DNA from: Sulfurimonas sp. RIFCSPLOWO2_12_36_12 | Lineage (GTDB): Bacteria; Campylobacterota; Campylobacteria; Campylobacterales; Sulfurimonadaceae | Reading direction: 5' to 3' | DNA: 64,000 bases | Assembly (NCBI GenBank): GCA_001829675.1 | Contig: MIBZ01000026.1 | Coordinates: forward strand, 1-64,000 | Shown: positions 53,887 to 62,274 of the stretch, one piece after another | Layout: every line of letters starts with the position of its first letter | Position numbering within the stretch: position 1 is the stretch's first letter | Notes under the pieces: generated by a model | What the model was told of the DNA's origin: nothing | Seen by the model: the letters and a program-made list of their open reading frames with translations, nothing else | Database searches by the model: none | Made by a program: the position numbers and the translations under genes

Positions 53887-53947
53887 ATTTGCCATTCAAA
53901 AAATGAAAAAATCACTTGAGAATCAAAAAAACGATACAGGTGATTAA
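53873..53947 (+). CDS. 24-aa ORF overlapping the DUF1524 gene end
   Basis: MSFNKFAIQKMKKSLENQKN followed by DTGD. Starts 14 bases inside the previous gene. Basic, helical. Ends 13 bases before family A site g. Real product unproven. Confidence 0.35.
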   Translation: MSFNKFAIQKMKKSLENQKNDTGD

Positions 53948-53960
53948 CTTAACTAAAAAA

Positions 53961-53976
53961 CAGGTCATAAAGCTGT
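53961..53976 (+). promoter_or_regulatory. Family A motif, site g (variant)
   Basis: CAGGTCATAAAGCTGT, 59 bases before the AAA-DUF4143 ATG, same orientation. The GACA half is changed to GTCA. Confidence 0.65.
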
Positions 53977-54034
53977 ATATTTATATATTATACGGTATTA
54001 TACTTCTTAATAAATCTAATTATAGGTAACTAAG

Positions 54035-55294
54035 ATGAAAGAAATACTTATTGAACAGAACATTCATTGGAAAAAGTTAAAGTATAAAAGTGTTAAAAGA
54101 GATGCTTTGGACAGGCTTATCTCATATCTTCCTTTAAAACAAATCATCACTATTACAGGAATAAGAAGATGTGGGAAAAGCACTTTAGCTAAACAAGCAA
54201 TTAATTATCTCATCGACAATGGAGTTGAGGAGAAAAATATATTTTTTATAAACCTTGAAAATCCCTATTTTTTGGCATATAAACATGATGCTACTTTTTT
54301 AAATGTGATTTTTGAAGAGTATTTAAAACTTATGAATCCAACAGGAAAGATATATTGTCTGTTTGATGAGATACAGTATTTTGATAATTGGCAGGTGTAT
54401 ATAAAAAGCAAATACGAATCAAGTGATATAAAATACATCATAACAGGCTCAAACTCATCTATGTTGTCAAATGATTTGAATACACTTTTAAGCGGAAGGA
54501 GTTTAAATATCCATCTTGACACATTTTCATTTACGGAGTTTTTAGATTACAAAAATATAGATTATAGTAGTGAATTCATTCAAATTACCAATAAAATAAA
54601 TATCGCAAGAGCCAAAGATGAGTACCTAAAATGGGGTGGATTTTATGAAGTCTTTGAAGCAGAAGATGAGATGATAAAAAAAGAGATACTGATTAGTTAT
54701 GCCAAAAATATTATCTATCAAGATATAGTGCCAAGGTACAAAATAAGAAATAGTGAGATTGTAGAGAAACTCTTTTTTTATCTTCTTAGCAATGCTGCCG
54801 GTATCATGAACTACACCACACTTGCAAAAACATTTGAGATAAGTGATAAAGCAATCAGAGAATATATCAACTACTTTGAAGATGTGTTTATGTTAAAGAG
54901 GTTAGATAAATTTCATAACAAACCAAAAGAGAGAATTAAATCCTTTAAAAAGATATATGCACTTGATAACGGCTTTTTGCAAATTGCCCCAACTTTATCA
55001 AAAAATTTAGGAAATGCTTTGGAAAATATGGTTTTTATTATTTTAAATCAAAAATCAGAAGAGCTATATTATCTAAAAGATGGAGTGGAGATAGACTTTT
55101 TTGCGGAGGATTGTTATTATCAAGTCTCTTACGACATCAGCGAAGAAAAAACCAGAAAACGAGAAGTAAATGCTTTTAGTTACTTTAATAGTGAAAACAA
55201 AACAAAAAATATACTCATCACCTATAACACGAATGAAGATGTTGAAAATATAAATATAGTCAGTATTGAGAAGTTTATCTTTTACAAAAGATAA
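54035..55294 (+). CDS. AAA ATPase with DUF4143
   Basis: 419 aa. Walker A GIRRCGKSTLAKQ, Walker B CLFDEIQYFDNW, sensor GSNSSML, then DUF4143 (C-terminal nuclease-like end with VEIDFFAEDCYYQVSYD). Typical of a widespread bacterial/archaeal accessory ATPase. Confidence 0.9.
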   Translation: MKEILIEQNIHWKKLKYKSVKRDALDRLISYLPLKQIITITGIRRCGKSTLAKQAINYLIDNGVEEKNIFFINLENPYFLAYKHDATFLNVIFEEYLKLMNPTGKIYCLFDEIQYFDNWQVYIKSKYESSDIKYIITGSNSSMLSNDLNTLLSGRSLNIHLDTFSFTEFLDYKNIDYSSEFIQITNKINIARAKDEYLKWGGFYEVFEAEDEMIKKEILISYAKNIIYQDIVPRYKIRNSEIVEKLFFYLLSNAAGIMNYTTLAKTFEISDKAIREYINYFEDVFMLKRLDKFHNKPKERIKSFKKIYALDNGFLQIAPTLSKNLGNALENMVFIILNQKSEELYYLKDGVEIDFFAEDCYYQVSYDISEEKTRKREVNAFSYFNSENKTKNILITYNTNEDVENINIVSIEKFIFYKR

Positions 55295-55336
55295 CATATT
55301 GGCTATAATACAAATAAAAATTTACAAAGAGCTAAA

Positions 55337-55645
55337 ATGTTATCTATAAATCTATTGACACCGCACTCTATTATGGAAGTTCTCAAAAGCAGATTTCGAC
55401 AAAAAAGGCTTAACTTTGATCTTACTCAAGAGGGCTTGGCAAATAAAAGCGGAGTAAGCTTAGGAAGTATAAAAAGATTTGAAAGCAGCGGTCAAATCTC
55501 CTTGGATTCACTTTTAAAAATAGCTTTTGTGCTGGAGTGTTTAGATGATTTTACAAATATTGCCAACGAAAAAGAGACTTCCTTTAGCTCCATAGATGAA
55601 CTCCTCAAGGAAAAAATTCTTAAAAAGAGAGGCACGATAAAATGA
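55337..55645 (+). CDS. hipB: HipB-like antitoxin (XRE HTH)
   Basis: 102 aa (or 90 from the ATG at 55373). XRE HTH: DLTQEGLANKSGVSLGSIKR. Overlaps HipA by 4 bases. Would repress the pair and hold HipA. Confidence 0.85.
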   Translation: MLSINLLTPHSIMEVLKSRFRQKRLNFDLTQEGLANKSGVSLGSIKRFESSGQISLDSLLKIAFVLECLDDFTNIANEKETSFSSIDELLKEKILKKRGTIK

Positions 55646-56856
55646 TACAAACCGTTAATGTGTTCTTGCATCAAAAAAATGAGAAGATTTTCGTAGGAAC
55701 GCTTGCTTACAAAAACAGAAAAATCTATTTTGAATATGACAAAATGTTCATGTCACAAAACATAAACTTATCCCCTTATATGCTTCCTTTAAAAAGTGGT
55801 TTGCAAGTGTGTGAAGATAGAGTATTTGATGGACTCTTTGGAGCGTTTGCAGATAGTTTGCCGGATGGTTGGGGAAAACTGCTTCTTGATAGACATCTTA
55901 TGACAAAAGGAATCAACTATCATGATATCACTCCGCTTGATAGGCTGTGTTATGTAGGTGGGTATGGCATCGGAGCGCTAACCTATGAACCTATACATGA
56001 ACATTTCGCTATTGAAAAAGAACAAATCATTTTAGACGATCTAGCTACTTCATCACAACAGATACTCCAAGGTGCAAGCTCAGAATTTCTTGATACGCTT
56101 CTAGCCCTTGGAGGCAGCAGTGCGGGGGCAAGACCAAAAGTGATGGTGCAAATCAATGAAAAAGATGAAATTATCCATGGTAATTTAGCTTTGGTGGATG
56201 GGTTTGAACACTACATGGTAAAATTTACAAATGTAAACGACCATAAAGAGATGGGGAAAATCGAATATATCTACTCCTTGCTGGCAAAAGATGCGGGTAT
56301 CTACATACCGCCCACAAAACTTTTGCAAACAAAGGCAAACAGCTATTTTGCCATAAAGAGATTTGATAGAATCCAAGATGAAAGAGTGCATATCCATAGT
56401 GCAGCAGGAGTTACCCATAGTGATTTTCGCGTTCCTTCACTTGATTATGATGATCTTTTGGCGCTTTCGTTTCACCTCACAAAAGATGCACAAGAGGTAC
56501 AAAAGATGTTCCGTTTGGCAGTGTTTAATCTGTTGACGCACAATAGAGACGACCACGGGAAAAACTTCTCATTTTTATTAAATAGTAAAAATAACTGGAA
56601 GCTCTCCCCTGCGTATGACTTGACTTTTTCTAGCGGACCGGGGGGTGAGCATAGCACTGCTTATCTGGGTGAGGGAAAAAATCCAACACTTGCTCATTTA
56701 GAAAAACTCGCATTCAAACATAGCATCAAAGAGTATAAAAACATTATTGGCGAAGTGCAAGAAGCGCTTTTGAAATTTCAAGATTATGCAAAAGAGTTTG
56801 AACTCTCAAAAACTTTTACAAACACTCTCTTAAAACAGTTTAAAAACCAGACATAA
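55642..56856 (+). CDS. hipA: HipA-type Ser/Thr kinase toxin
   Basis: 404 aa. HipA N-domain (FLHQKNEKIFVGTLAY), catalytic FNLLTHNRDDHGKNFSFLL and metal-binding SPAYDLTFS. HipA phosphorylates GltX in E. coli, causing dormancy; target here unknown (gltX is at 25 kb in this window). Its stop codon is inside family A site h. Confidence 0.9.
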   Translation: MIQTVNVFLHQKNEKIFVGTLAYKNRKIYFEYDKMFMSQNINLSPYMLPLKSGLQVCEDRVFDGLFGAFADSLPDGWGKLLLDRHLMTKGINYHDITPLDRLCYVGGYGIGALTYEPIHEHFAIEKEQIILDDLATSSQQILQGASSEFLDTLLALGGSSAGARPKVMVQINEKDEIIHGNLALVDGFEHYMVKFTNVNDHKEMGKIEYIYSLLAKDAGIYIPPTKLLQTKANSYFAIKRFDRIQDERVHIHSAAGVTHSDFRVPSLDYDDLLALSFHLTKDAQEVQKMFRLAVFNLLTHNRDDHGKNFSFLLNSKNNWKLSPAYDLTFSSGPGGEHSTAYLGEGKNPTLAHLEKLAFKHSIKEYKNIIGEVQEALLKFQDYAKEFELSKTFTNTLLKQFKNQT

Positions 56857-56863
56857 AGCTGTC
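56847..56863 (+). promoter_or_regulatory. Family A motif, site h
   Basis: CCAGACATAAAGCTGTC; TAA is the hipA stop. 59 bases before the 5'-nucleotidase ATG, same orientation. Confidence 0.8.
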
Positions 56864-56921
56864 AAAATAAAGAAGCTGTTTTAGAGTAAAATCAATATAT
56901 TAATTAGAATAGGGCGTTTAC

Positions 56922-57842
56922 ATGGCATACAATCTAAAAGACAAACTTGTTGTAGCGGTCTCTTCAAGAGCGCTCTTTGACCTTGAAACGGAGAATAAAA
57001 TCTTTGAAGAGAAGGGGCTGGACGAGTATTACAGTTATCAGCTGGAGAATGAAAACTCTCCCATCTCTAAAGGTACGGGCTTTAGGCTTATAGAAAATCT
57101 GCTAAAGATAAACAGGCATTTCAGCGAGAAAGAGAAGCAGGTTGAAGTTATTATCCTCTCAAAAAACAATGCAGTCATCAGCCTTAGAATAACAAATGCC
57201 ATAAATGAGTATAAACTCGATATTGGGCGTTCAGGATGGACAAGCGGGAGGGATTTATCTTCGTATTTGCAGGCTTTCAAAGTAGATTTGTTTCTCTCTG
57301 CCAATGATGCGGATGTTGCAAATGCCATCAAAAACGGAGTCGCAGCCGCAAAAATACTTCCGACCGGCAAAGATGTCCACTCCTCGCTCGGCGACCAAGT
57401 CCGCATAGCTTTTGACGGTGACGCCGTACTTTTTAGCGAAGAGTCGGAACTTATCTATAAAGAGCATGGTTTAGAGGCTTTTATTGAGCATGAGCAGCAA
57501 AACAGAGACAAGGCGCTGGAGAAAGGTCCTTTTGCAAAGCTGCTTCTTACCATCTCTGCGATTCAAGAAAAGTTCAAGGACAAAGAGTCGCCCATACGAA
57601 CTGCACTGGTAACCGCAAGAAGTGCACCTACGCATGAGAGGGTTATAAAAACACTAAATGTTTGGGGCGTGAGAGTAGATGAGGCGTTTTTCTTAGGCGG
57701 AAGTGAAAAGTATGAAGTTTTAAAAGCTTTTGGTGCGGATATATTTTTTGATGACCAAGATGTGCATCTGGAGTTGTCATCCTCCGTCGTTCCGAGCGCA
57801 AAAGTGATACATAAGAGTTTAGAAGCACATCAAAAACCTTAG
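56922..57842 (+). CDS. 5'-nucleotidase (NT5C1-like)
   Basis: 306 aa. HAD-like start LVVAVSSRALFDLETENKIF and later DALFSEESELIYKEHGLEAF-like block (read as DGDAVLFSEESEL), SAPTHERVIKTL and FFDDQDVHLE. Cytosolic 5'-nucleotidase family. Removes phosphate from NMPs. It lies at the edge of the island behind family A site h, so its expression may be linked to it. Converges with arsC, overlapping 4 bases. Confidence 0.88.
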   Translation: MAYNLKDKLVVAVSSRALFDLETENKIFEEKGLDEYYSYQLENENSPISKGTGFRLIENLLKINRHFSEKEKQVEVIILSKNNAVISLRITNAINEYKLDIGRSGWTSGRDLSSYLQAFKVDLFLSANDADVANAIKNGVAAAKILPTGKDVHSSLGDQVRIAFDGDAVLFSEESELIYKEHGLEAFIEHEQQNRDKALEKGPFAKLLLTISAIQEKFKDKESPIRTALVTARSAPTHERVIKTLNVWGVRVDEAFFLGGSEKYEVLKAFGADIFFDDQDVHLELSSSVVPSAKVIHKSLEAHQKP

Positions 57843-58192
57843 CTCCTTAAAAACTCTGCAATTCTCTCTGTCGGTCTGCCGATAATCGCTCTGTTGCCCT
57901 TTATGATAATAGGGCGTTCTATTAGTTTTGGATGATTTGCCATCGCATCGATTAGAGCCTCATCGTCTTTTTCATCTTCGAGTTTCAGCTTCTTATAAAC
58001 ATCCTCTTTTGTTCTCATCATCTCTCTTGGCGAAATGCCGAGCATTTTTAAAACAGTTTTGATTTGGTTTTTATCTGGAGCAGCTTCCAAATATTTTACT
58101 ACTTTGGCTTCGCATCTGTTATCTTGAACTATCTCCATAGCTTCGCTTGATTTTGAGCATTTAGGATTATGCCAAATAGTGATTTCTTGCAT
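57839..58192 (-). CDS. arsC: ArsC-family reductase (thioredoxin-like)
   Basis: 117 aa. IWHNPKCSKSSEAMEIV with the catalytic Cys, and ERPIIIKGNRAIIGRPTERI near the end. Glutaredoxin-dependent arsenate reductase family; Spx/YffB relatives exist, but the CSKS and RP..RP motifs favour ArsC. Confidence 0.88.
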   Translation of the reverse strand: MQEITIWHNPKCSKSSEAMEIVQDNRCEAKVVKYLEAAPDKNQIKTVLKMLGISPREMMRTKEDVYKKLKLEDEKDDEALIDAMANHPKLIERPIIIKGNRAIIGRPTERIAEFLRS

Positions 58193-58260
58193 TTTGACCT
58201 CTTTTTTGTCGGCATTTTACACTATAATTTAAAAATTAAAAATTTAATGAAGGGGATGGG

Positions 58261-58716
58261 ATGGTTGATGTAGTCTTATATTTTCATATTTTAGCGGCAA
58301 CCGCATGGATAGGGGGAGCGCTTTTACTTTTTATTTTGGGGATTTTTTTAAAGGGAAAAGAGGCGCAGGCTCAAACATATGAACATCTCGGACCGCTTTA
58401 TGGATATTTTGAATCTTTTTGGTTGGTAGTGCTGCTTAGTACGGGAGCATTTCTGTTTTTTAACTTCAATCTTGTTTCTGTGCTGACGCTTGATTTAAAT
58501 GAGTCGAAGCTTGGATATATGATGAGCCATAAGCTCTTTTATGTAGCAATTATAACAGTGCTTACCATTATTCATATGAACATAGCATTGAAAACGCATA
58601 AGGGCGAGCGTACGAAGGTTCAAAAGATTGTATCTCGTGCAAGTTCAATGATGATTTTCTTTTTAAACCTTGTAATATTATGGTACGCGATGCAGTTAAG
58701 ATACATACTTTCTTAA
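58261..58716 (+). CDS. CopD-like four-helix membrane protein
   Basis: 151 aa with four membrane helices (LYFHILAATAWIGGALLLFI, then FWLVVLLSTGAFLFF, then FYVAIITVLTIIHM, then MMIFFLNLVILWYAM). Histidines in helix 1 and 3 suggest haem or copper binding, as in CopD-like proteins. Function unproven. Confidence 0.75.
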   Translation: MVDVVLYFHILAATAWIGGALLLFILGIFLKGKEAQAQTYEHLGPLYGYFESFWLVVLLSTGAFLFFNFNLVSVLTLDLNESKLGYMMSHKLFYVAIITVLTIIHMNIALKTHKGERTKVQKIVSRASSMMIFFLNLVILWYAMQLRYILS

Positions 58717-58720
58717 GATG

Positions 58721-58843
58721 GCACAACAATACTTTTGTCCAATTTCATCGTTAAAATTAAGTAAAATCTCGTCATTTACTACAAGTAAACTCCTCAATTT
58801 GACTGGATTTTGCCTCAAACTTGAAAAAAATTCTCTGTTGTGC
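58721..58843. repeat. MITE-like element with 8-bp terminal inverted repeats
   Basis: GCACAACA at 58721-58728 is the inverse of TGTTGTGC at 58836-58843; 123 bases, no gene inside. Internal hairpin-like AT-rich sequence. Other copies should be sought in the genome. Confidence 0.4.
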
Positions 58844-58868
58844 ACGGGCTATAATTGATGAAAAAGTT

Positions 58869-59303
58869 TTAAAAAAATTTTCTTAACTTTTTTAAAATCA
58901 TATACATTTTACATCCAATGCAGTAGTTAAAACCCGCCTCCAAAAGTGCGCATATAGTCAGTATCGCCACGACTAAAACGGCGGCTGTTGTCTCATCTGA
59001 TAAAAACATTATAAAAGAGATGAGTACAAATAAAAAGCCGATTTTTAGGGCGAACTCCTTTGGACCTGCATCAATCTCATCTTTTTTCAGCTTCAATAGT
59101 TTTGAAATAAATTTTGCTAAATAAAACAGAGGGCTTATTTTTTCATAGCCTACAACACGAACTAAAAAGTCGTATAGCAGAAGAATTAAAATAGATAATT
59201 GCGGAGCTGTGATAAATGCTATCCCTAAGGCAGAGACTAATCCCGCCATAACTCTAATTACATTTTGGTCAACTTTTTTAAATATTACTGGACAAGACGG
59301 CAT
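58869..59303 (-). CDS. DUF4395 membrane protein (first)
   Basis: 144 aa with four membrane helices; CPVIFKKVDQNVIRVMAGLV at the start and FNYCIGCKMYMILKKL at the end are DUF4395 hallmarks (CxxC near the C-terminus). Sits 10 bases after the Rrf2 gene. A second member opens the cys operon. May relate to sulfur transport or handling. Confidence 0.85.
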   Translation of the reverse strand: MPSCPVIFKKVDQNVIRVMAGLVSALGIAFITAPQLSILILLLYDFLVRVVGYEKISPLFYLAKFISKLLKLKKDEIDAGPKEFALKIGFLFVLISFIMFLSDETTAAVLVVAILTICALLEAGFNYCIGCKMYMILKKLRKFF

Positions 59304-59313
59304 CTGTTTTTCC

Positions 59314-59718
59314 TTATATTGAGTAGTTTAGAAATTTATTTTGATAGTGGGAGAGTTTAGTAATATTTATGTCGAAAATATCTTTTACACTCTCGCGCAC
59401 ATCCTCAAAAAATAGATTTATTATTGGATGTTCTACTTTTGCATCAACAATCTTTAAATCATCCTCGAGCGCAATTAGTATATCCAGCACTTTAATATCT
59501 TCGGGAGCACGCGCTAAAACATAACCGCCTTTAGCACCTCTTATGCTTTGTACGATTCCGGCGCGTCTTAATTTTGCCAGCAGTTGTTCAAGATAGTTTT
59601 GAGGAATTTTTGCATTTTGTGCTATCTCTTTTATCTGCATCGGGGAGTCATCTTTATGTTTGCTCAGTTCGCATATCGCCGCTAAACCGTAAGTTCCCTT
59701 GGTAGAAATAAGTGGCAT
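59314..59718 (-). CDS. Rrf2-family regulator (CymR/IscR-like)
   Basis: 134 aa. STKGTYGLAAICELSKHKDD, HTH IKEIAQNAKIPQNYLEQLLA, wing GIVQSIRGAKGGYVLAR. The Fe-S cysteines of IscR are absent, as in CymR, the cysteine-metabolism repressor that works with CysK. It diverges from the cys operon and likely controls it through the operator at 59851-59872. Confidence 0.88.
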   Translation of the reverse strand: MPLISTKGTYGLAAICELSKHKDDSPMQIKEIAQNAKIPQNYLEQLLAKLRRAGIVQSIRGAKGGYVLARAPEDIKVLDILIALEDDLKIVDAKVEHPIINLFFEDVRESVKDIFDINITKLSHYQNKFLNYSI

Positions 59719-59850
59719 AACAACCCCCTTTTAGATATATCGTTGAGAAGTATACACTTTTTTTTTAATAATGTAAAGTGATTTAGTCGTATTTAAATAA
59801 ATTTTTTACATATAAGATTATAGCCCTGTTTATAGGCTTGTATTCATAAC

Positions 59851-59872
59851 TATACTGATTTAGTAAAGTATA
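59851..59872. promoter_or_regulatory. Candidate Rrf2/CymR operator
   Basis: TATACT (59851-59856) is the inverse of AGTATA (59867-59872), with ACTGATTTAGTAAAGT inside. It sits 15 bases upstream of the cys promoter -35. A GATTTAGT copy lies upstream, near 59780. Confidence 0.55.
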
Positions 59873-59887
59873 ACACAACGATTTCAT

Positions 59888-59916
59888 TTGACATTGCTTT
59901 TAAAATCAATTATACT
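59888..59916 (+). promoter_or_regulatory. cys operon promoter
   Basis: Near-perfect sigma-70 promoter: TTGACA, 17-base spacer, TATACT. 35 bases to the DUF4395 ATG. Confidence 0.85.
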
Positions 59917-59951
59917 TTCACTCAAATAATAGAAATGGGAGAATAATTAAC

Positions 59952-60398
59952 ATGTCAAAAATTAAATATAAAACACAAAATCTTGTTGATGAAAATCAGA
60001 CACGAGCGCACGCTGGGCTATTAGTTCTCTTGATGAGTGCTTATCTTTTTAGCTCAAATGCAGTTATTTTATATATTTTAATCTATGATTTTTTAACAAG
60101 AATTTATATGACGCCTTACATGAGTCCGATATATTTAATCTCAACTTTTTTGGTCAACATTATTGGAGTTAAACAAAAATTTGTGGATGAAGATGCAAAA
60201 GAGTTTGCTTCACATATCGGCCTGACAATACTATTTGTTGCTTTAGGTGCAGAGCTCTTAAACCAAACAGCAGTCGCTTTTTCGCTGGTTGCTTTTTTAA
60301 CTTTGTGGAAAATAGTTGAAGCTACAAAAGAGTTCTGTTTTGCTTGTAAATTTTATGAGCTTTTAAAAAGTAAGAATATTACAGTGGAGTCACTATGA
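59952..60398 (+). CDS. DUF4395 membrane protein (second), first gene of cys operon
   Basis: 148 aa, four membrane helices. NLVDENQTRAHAGLLVLLMS at the start and FCFACKFYELLKSK at the end (CxxC) match DUF4395. Overlaps cysK by 4 bases. Sulfate/sulfite-related transport is inferred from place. Confidence 0.87.
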   Translation: MSKIKYKTQNLVDENQTRAHAGLLVLLMSAYLFSSNAVILYILIYDFLTRIYMTPYMSPIYLISTFLVNIIGVKQKFVDEDAKEFASHIGLTILFVALGAELLNQTAVAFSLVAFLTLWKIVEATKEFCFACKFYELLKSKNITVESL

Positions 60399-61315
60399 AT
60401 TATGCAAAAAATGTAACAGAACTTATCGGAAATACGCCGCTTGTAAAAATAAATACGGCAAGCAAGAACGCTTTGGTGCTCGGTAAATGCGAGTTTATGA
60501 ACCCGACACATTCGGTTAAAGACAGAATCGGCAGCTATATGATTCAACAGGCAATTGAGCAGGGTTTAATAACCAAAACAACGGTTGTAATAGAGCCGAC
60601 AAGCGGAAATACCGGAATTGCTCTGGCAAGTGTGTGTGCGAGTTTAGGAATTAAACTTATTTTGACCATGCCTAGTTCAATGAGTGAGGAGAGAATAAAA
60701 CTCTTAAAAGCACTAGGGGCTCAAGTGGTTTTAACAGATGCCAAAAGAGGTATGAGCGGAGCTATCGATATGGCAAAAGAGCTCAGCGCGGAGCAAAAAA
60801 ACAGTTTTGTTCCTCAACAGTTTTCAAATAGAGCAAACCCTGAGATTCACAGAAAAACAACAGCTTTGGAAATACTTAAGGATACGGACGGAAATGTTGA
60901 TATTTTAGTTTTGGGCGTGGGAACAGGCGGGTCGATGACCGGCATCGGAGAGGTTTTGAAAAAGCATAATCCAAACATTAAAATTATTGCGGTTGAGCCT
61001 GCCACTTCGGCGGTGCTCTCCGGAGAGGGTGCAGGTTATCACGAGATTCAGGGCATCGGTGCAGGATTTGTGCCGGATGTGCTAAATAGCAAAATTTATG
61101 ATGAGATAATAAAAGTAAGCAGCCACAATGCAATCGAATGTTCAAGAGAGTTGGCAAAAAAAGAGGGTCTTTTGGTTGGAATATCCTCGGGAGCTAATGT
61201 TTTTGCATCAAGAGAAGTTGCAAATAGGCAAGAGAGCAAAGGTAAAACAATTGTCACGATTTTGTGTGATACAGGCGAGAGATACCTAAGTTCAGGCCTC
61301 TACACTGAGGAGTGA
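60395..61315 (+). CDS. cysK: Cysteine synthase A
   Basis: 306 aa. PLP lysine in PTHSVKDRIG (about residue 41), PTSGNTGIALASV, GVGTGGSMTGIGE and SSGANVFAS. Joins sulfide with O-acetylserine to make cysteine. In Firmicutes CysK also partners CymR; the divergent Rrf2 gene makes that worth a look. Confidence 0.95.
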   Translation: MNYAKNVTELIGNTPLVKINTASKNALVLGKCEFMNPTHSVKDRIGSYMIQQAIEQGLITKTTVVIEPTSGNTGIALASVCASLGIKLILTMPSSMSEERIKLLKALGAQVVLTDAKRGMSGAIDMAKELSAEQKNSFVPQQFSNRANPEIHRKTTALEILKDTDGNVDILVLGVGTGGSMTGIGEVLKKHNPNIKIIAVEPATSAVLSGEGAGYHEIQGIGAGFVPDVLNSKIYDEIIKVSSHNAIECSRELAKKEGLLVGISSGANVFASREVANRQESKGKTIVTILCDTGERYLSSGLYTEE

Positions 61316-61317
61316 AA

Positions 61318-61548
61318 ATGCAGGAAAAAGCATATAGATCGGTTATCAAAACTATCTCGTGGAGAACAGTTGGAACAGTTGATACGATAATAATTTCATA
61401 CATAATAACCGGCAATTTAGTTATGGCGGCATCAATAGGTTCAATAGAGGTTGTGACAAAAATGATTTTGTACTACTACCATGAGAGAGCGTGGAACAAG
61501 ATAAATCTGGGCAGATACAAAGCCAGTGCAAACGATTATCATATTTAA
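61318..61548 (+). CDS. DUF2061 membrane protein
   Basis: 76 aa from the ATG at 61318 (GGAG five bases upstream; a GTG at 61312 is in frame). SVIKTISWRTVGTVDTIIIS, then TKMILYYYHERAWNKI is the DUF2061 pattern, two membrane helices. Often in cys operons; function unknown. Confidence 0.88.
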   Translation: MQEKAYRSVIKTISWRTVGTVDTIIISYIITGNLVMAASIGSIEVVTKMILYYYHERAWNKINLGRYKASANDYHI

Positions 61549-61560
61549 GAGGAAGTTGCT

Positions 61561-62274
61561 GTGAAAGAGAAGATAGTAGAGTTAAACAGAGAGTTTAAAA
61601 GTACGGATATAAAAGAGCTGCTGGACTGTTTTTTAAAAGAGTACAGAGGCAAAATCGCATTATCTTCAAGCTTTGGGGCTGAAGATCAGGTTTTGACTGA
61701 CATGATTTTAAAAATAGATGCAAATGCACAGATATTTACACTTGATACGGGAAGATTGCCATACGAAACATACGATGTGATGCATAGAACAAATTTAAAA
61801 TATAAAACAAAAATAAGAGTTTATTTTCCAGATGCCAAAGATGTTGAAAAGTTATACAAAGAGCAAGGAATCAACGGTTTTTATGAATCCATAGAAAATA
61901 GAAAAGAGTGTTGTTATGTGAGAAAAATTGCTCCGCTAAAAAGAGCCTTAAAAGGTTTGGAAATATGGATAACAGGGCTTAGAGCCGAGCAGAGTTCTAC
62001 AAGAGAGACTATGCAGCTTCTTGAGTGGGATGAAGCAAACGGAGTTATAAAGTTAAATCCTATGATTTTTTGGAGCGAGGCGGATGTTTGGAACTACATC
62101 AAAAAAAATAGTGTTCCTTATAACGCTTTGCATGATAAAGGATACCCAAGTATAGGATGTGCGCCGTGTACAAGAGCGGTTGAGGATGGTGCGGATATCC
62201 GCAGCGGAAGATGGTGGTGGGAAAGCCCTGAACATAAAGAGTGTGGACTGCACAAAATAAAGGAGAAAAAGTGA
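61561..62274 (+). CDS. cysH: Adenylyl-sulfate reductase (CysH, Fe-S type)
   Basis: 237 aa from a GTG. P-loop-like [13 protein letters not shown] (KECCYVRK, about residue 116) and CAPCTR (about 199): the four cysteines of a 4Fe-4S cluster that mark APS-type reductases. Reduces APS to sulfite. Overlaps cysD by 4 bases. Confidence 0.92.
   Translation: MKEKIVELNREFKSTDIKELLDCFLKEYRGKIALSSSFGAEDQVLTDMILKIDANAQIFTLDTGRLPYETYDVMHRTNLKYKTKIRVYFPDAKDVEKLYKEQGINGFYESIENRKECCYVRKIAPLKRALKGLEIWITGLRAEQSSTRETMQLLEWDEANGVIKLNPMIFWSEADVWNYIKKNSVPYNALHDKGYPSIGCAPCTRAVEDGADIRSGRWWWESPEHKECGLHKIKEKK

Noticed and set aside
25219-56856. HipA-GltX functional pair in this window
   Set aside because: GltX is HipA's target in E. 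coli, but the genes are 30 kb apart and no sequence evidence links them here.
28880-56863. Integron cassette array (family A motif as attC)
   Set aside because: Sites are 16-18 bases, lack RYYYAAC/GTTRRRY ends, genes lie on both strands with promoters, and no integrase is in the window.
28880-56863. CRISPR array
   Set aside because: Copies are kilobases apart with genes between; no tandem repeats with unique spacers and no cas genes, despite the Cas4-like domain in DUF2779.
28880-56863. Family A motif as a rho-independent terminator
   Set aside because: Arms are only 4-5 bases and no T-run follows; position and orientation relative to starts fit a control element better.
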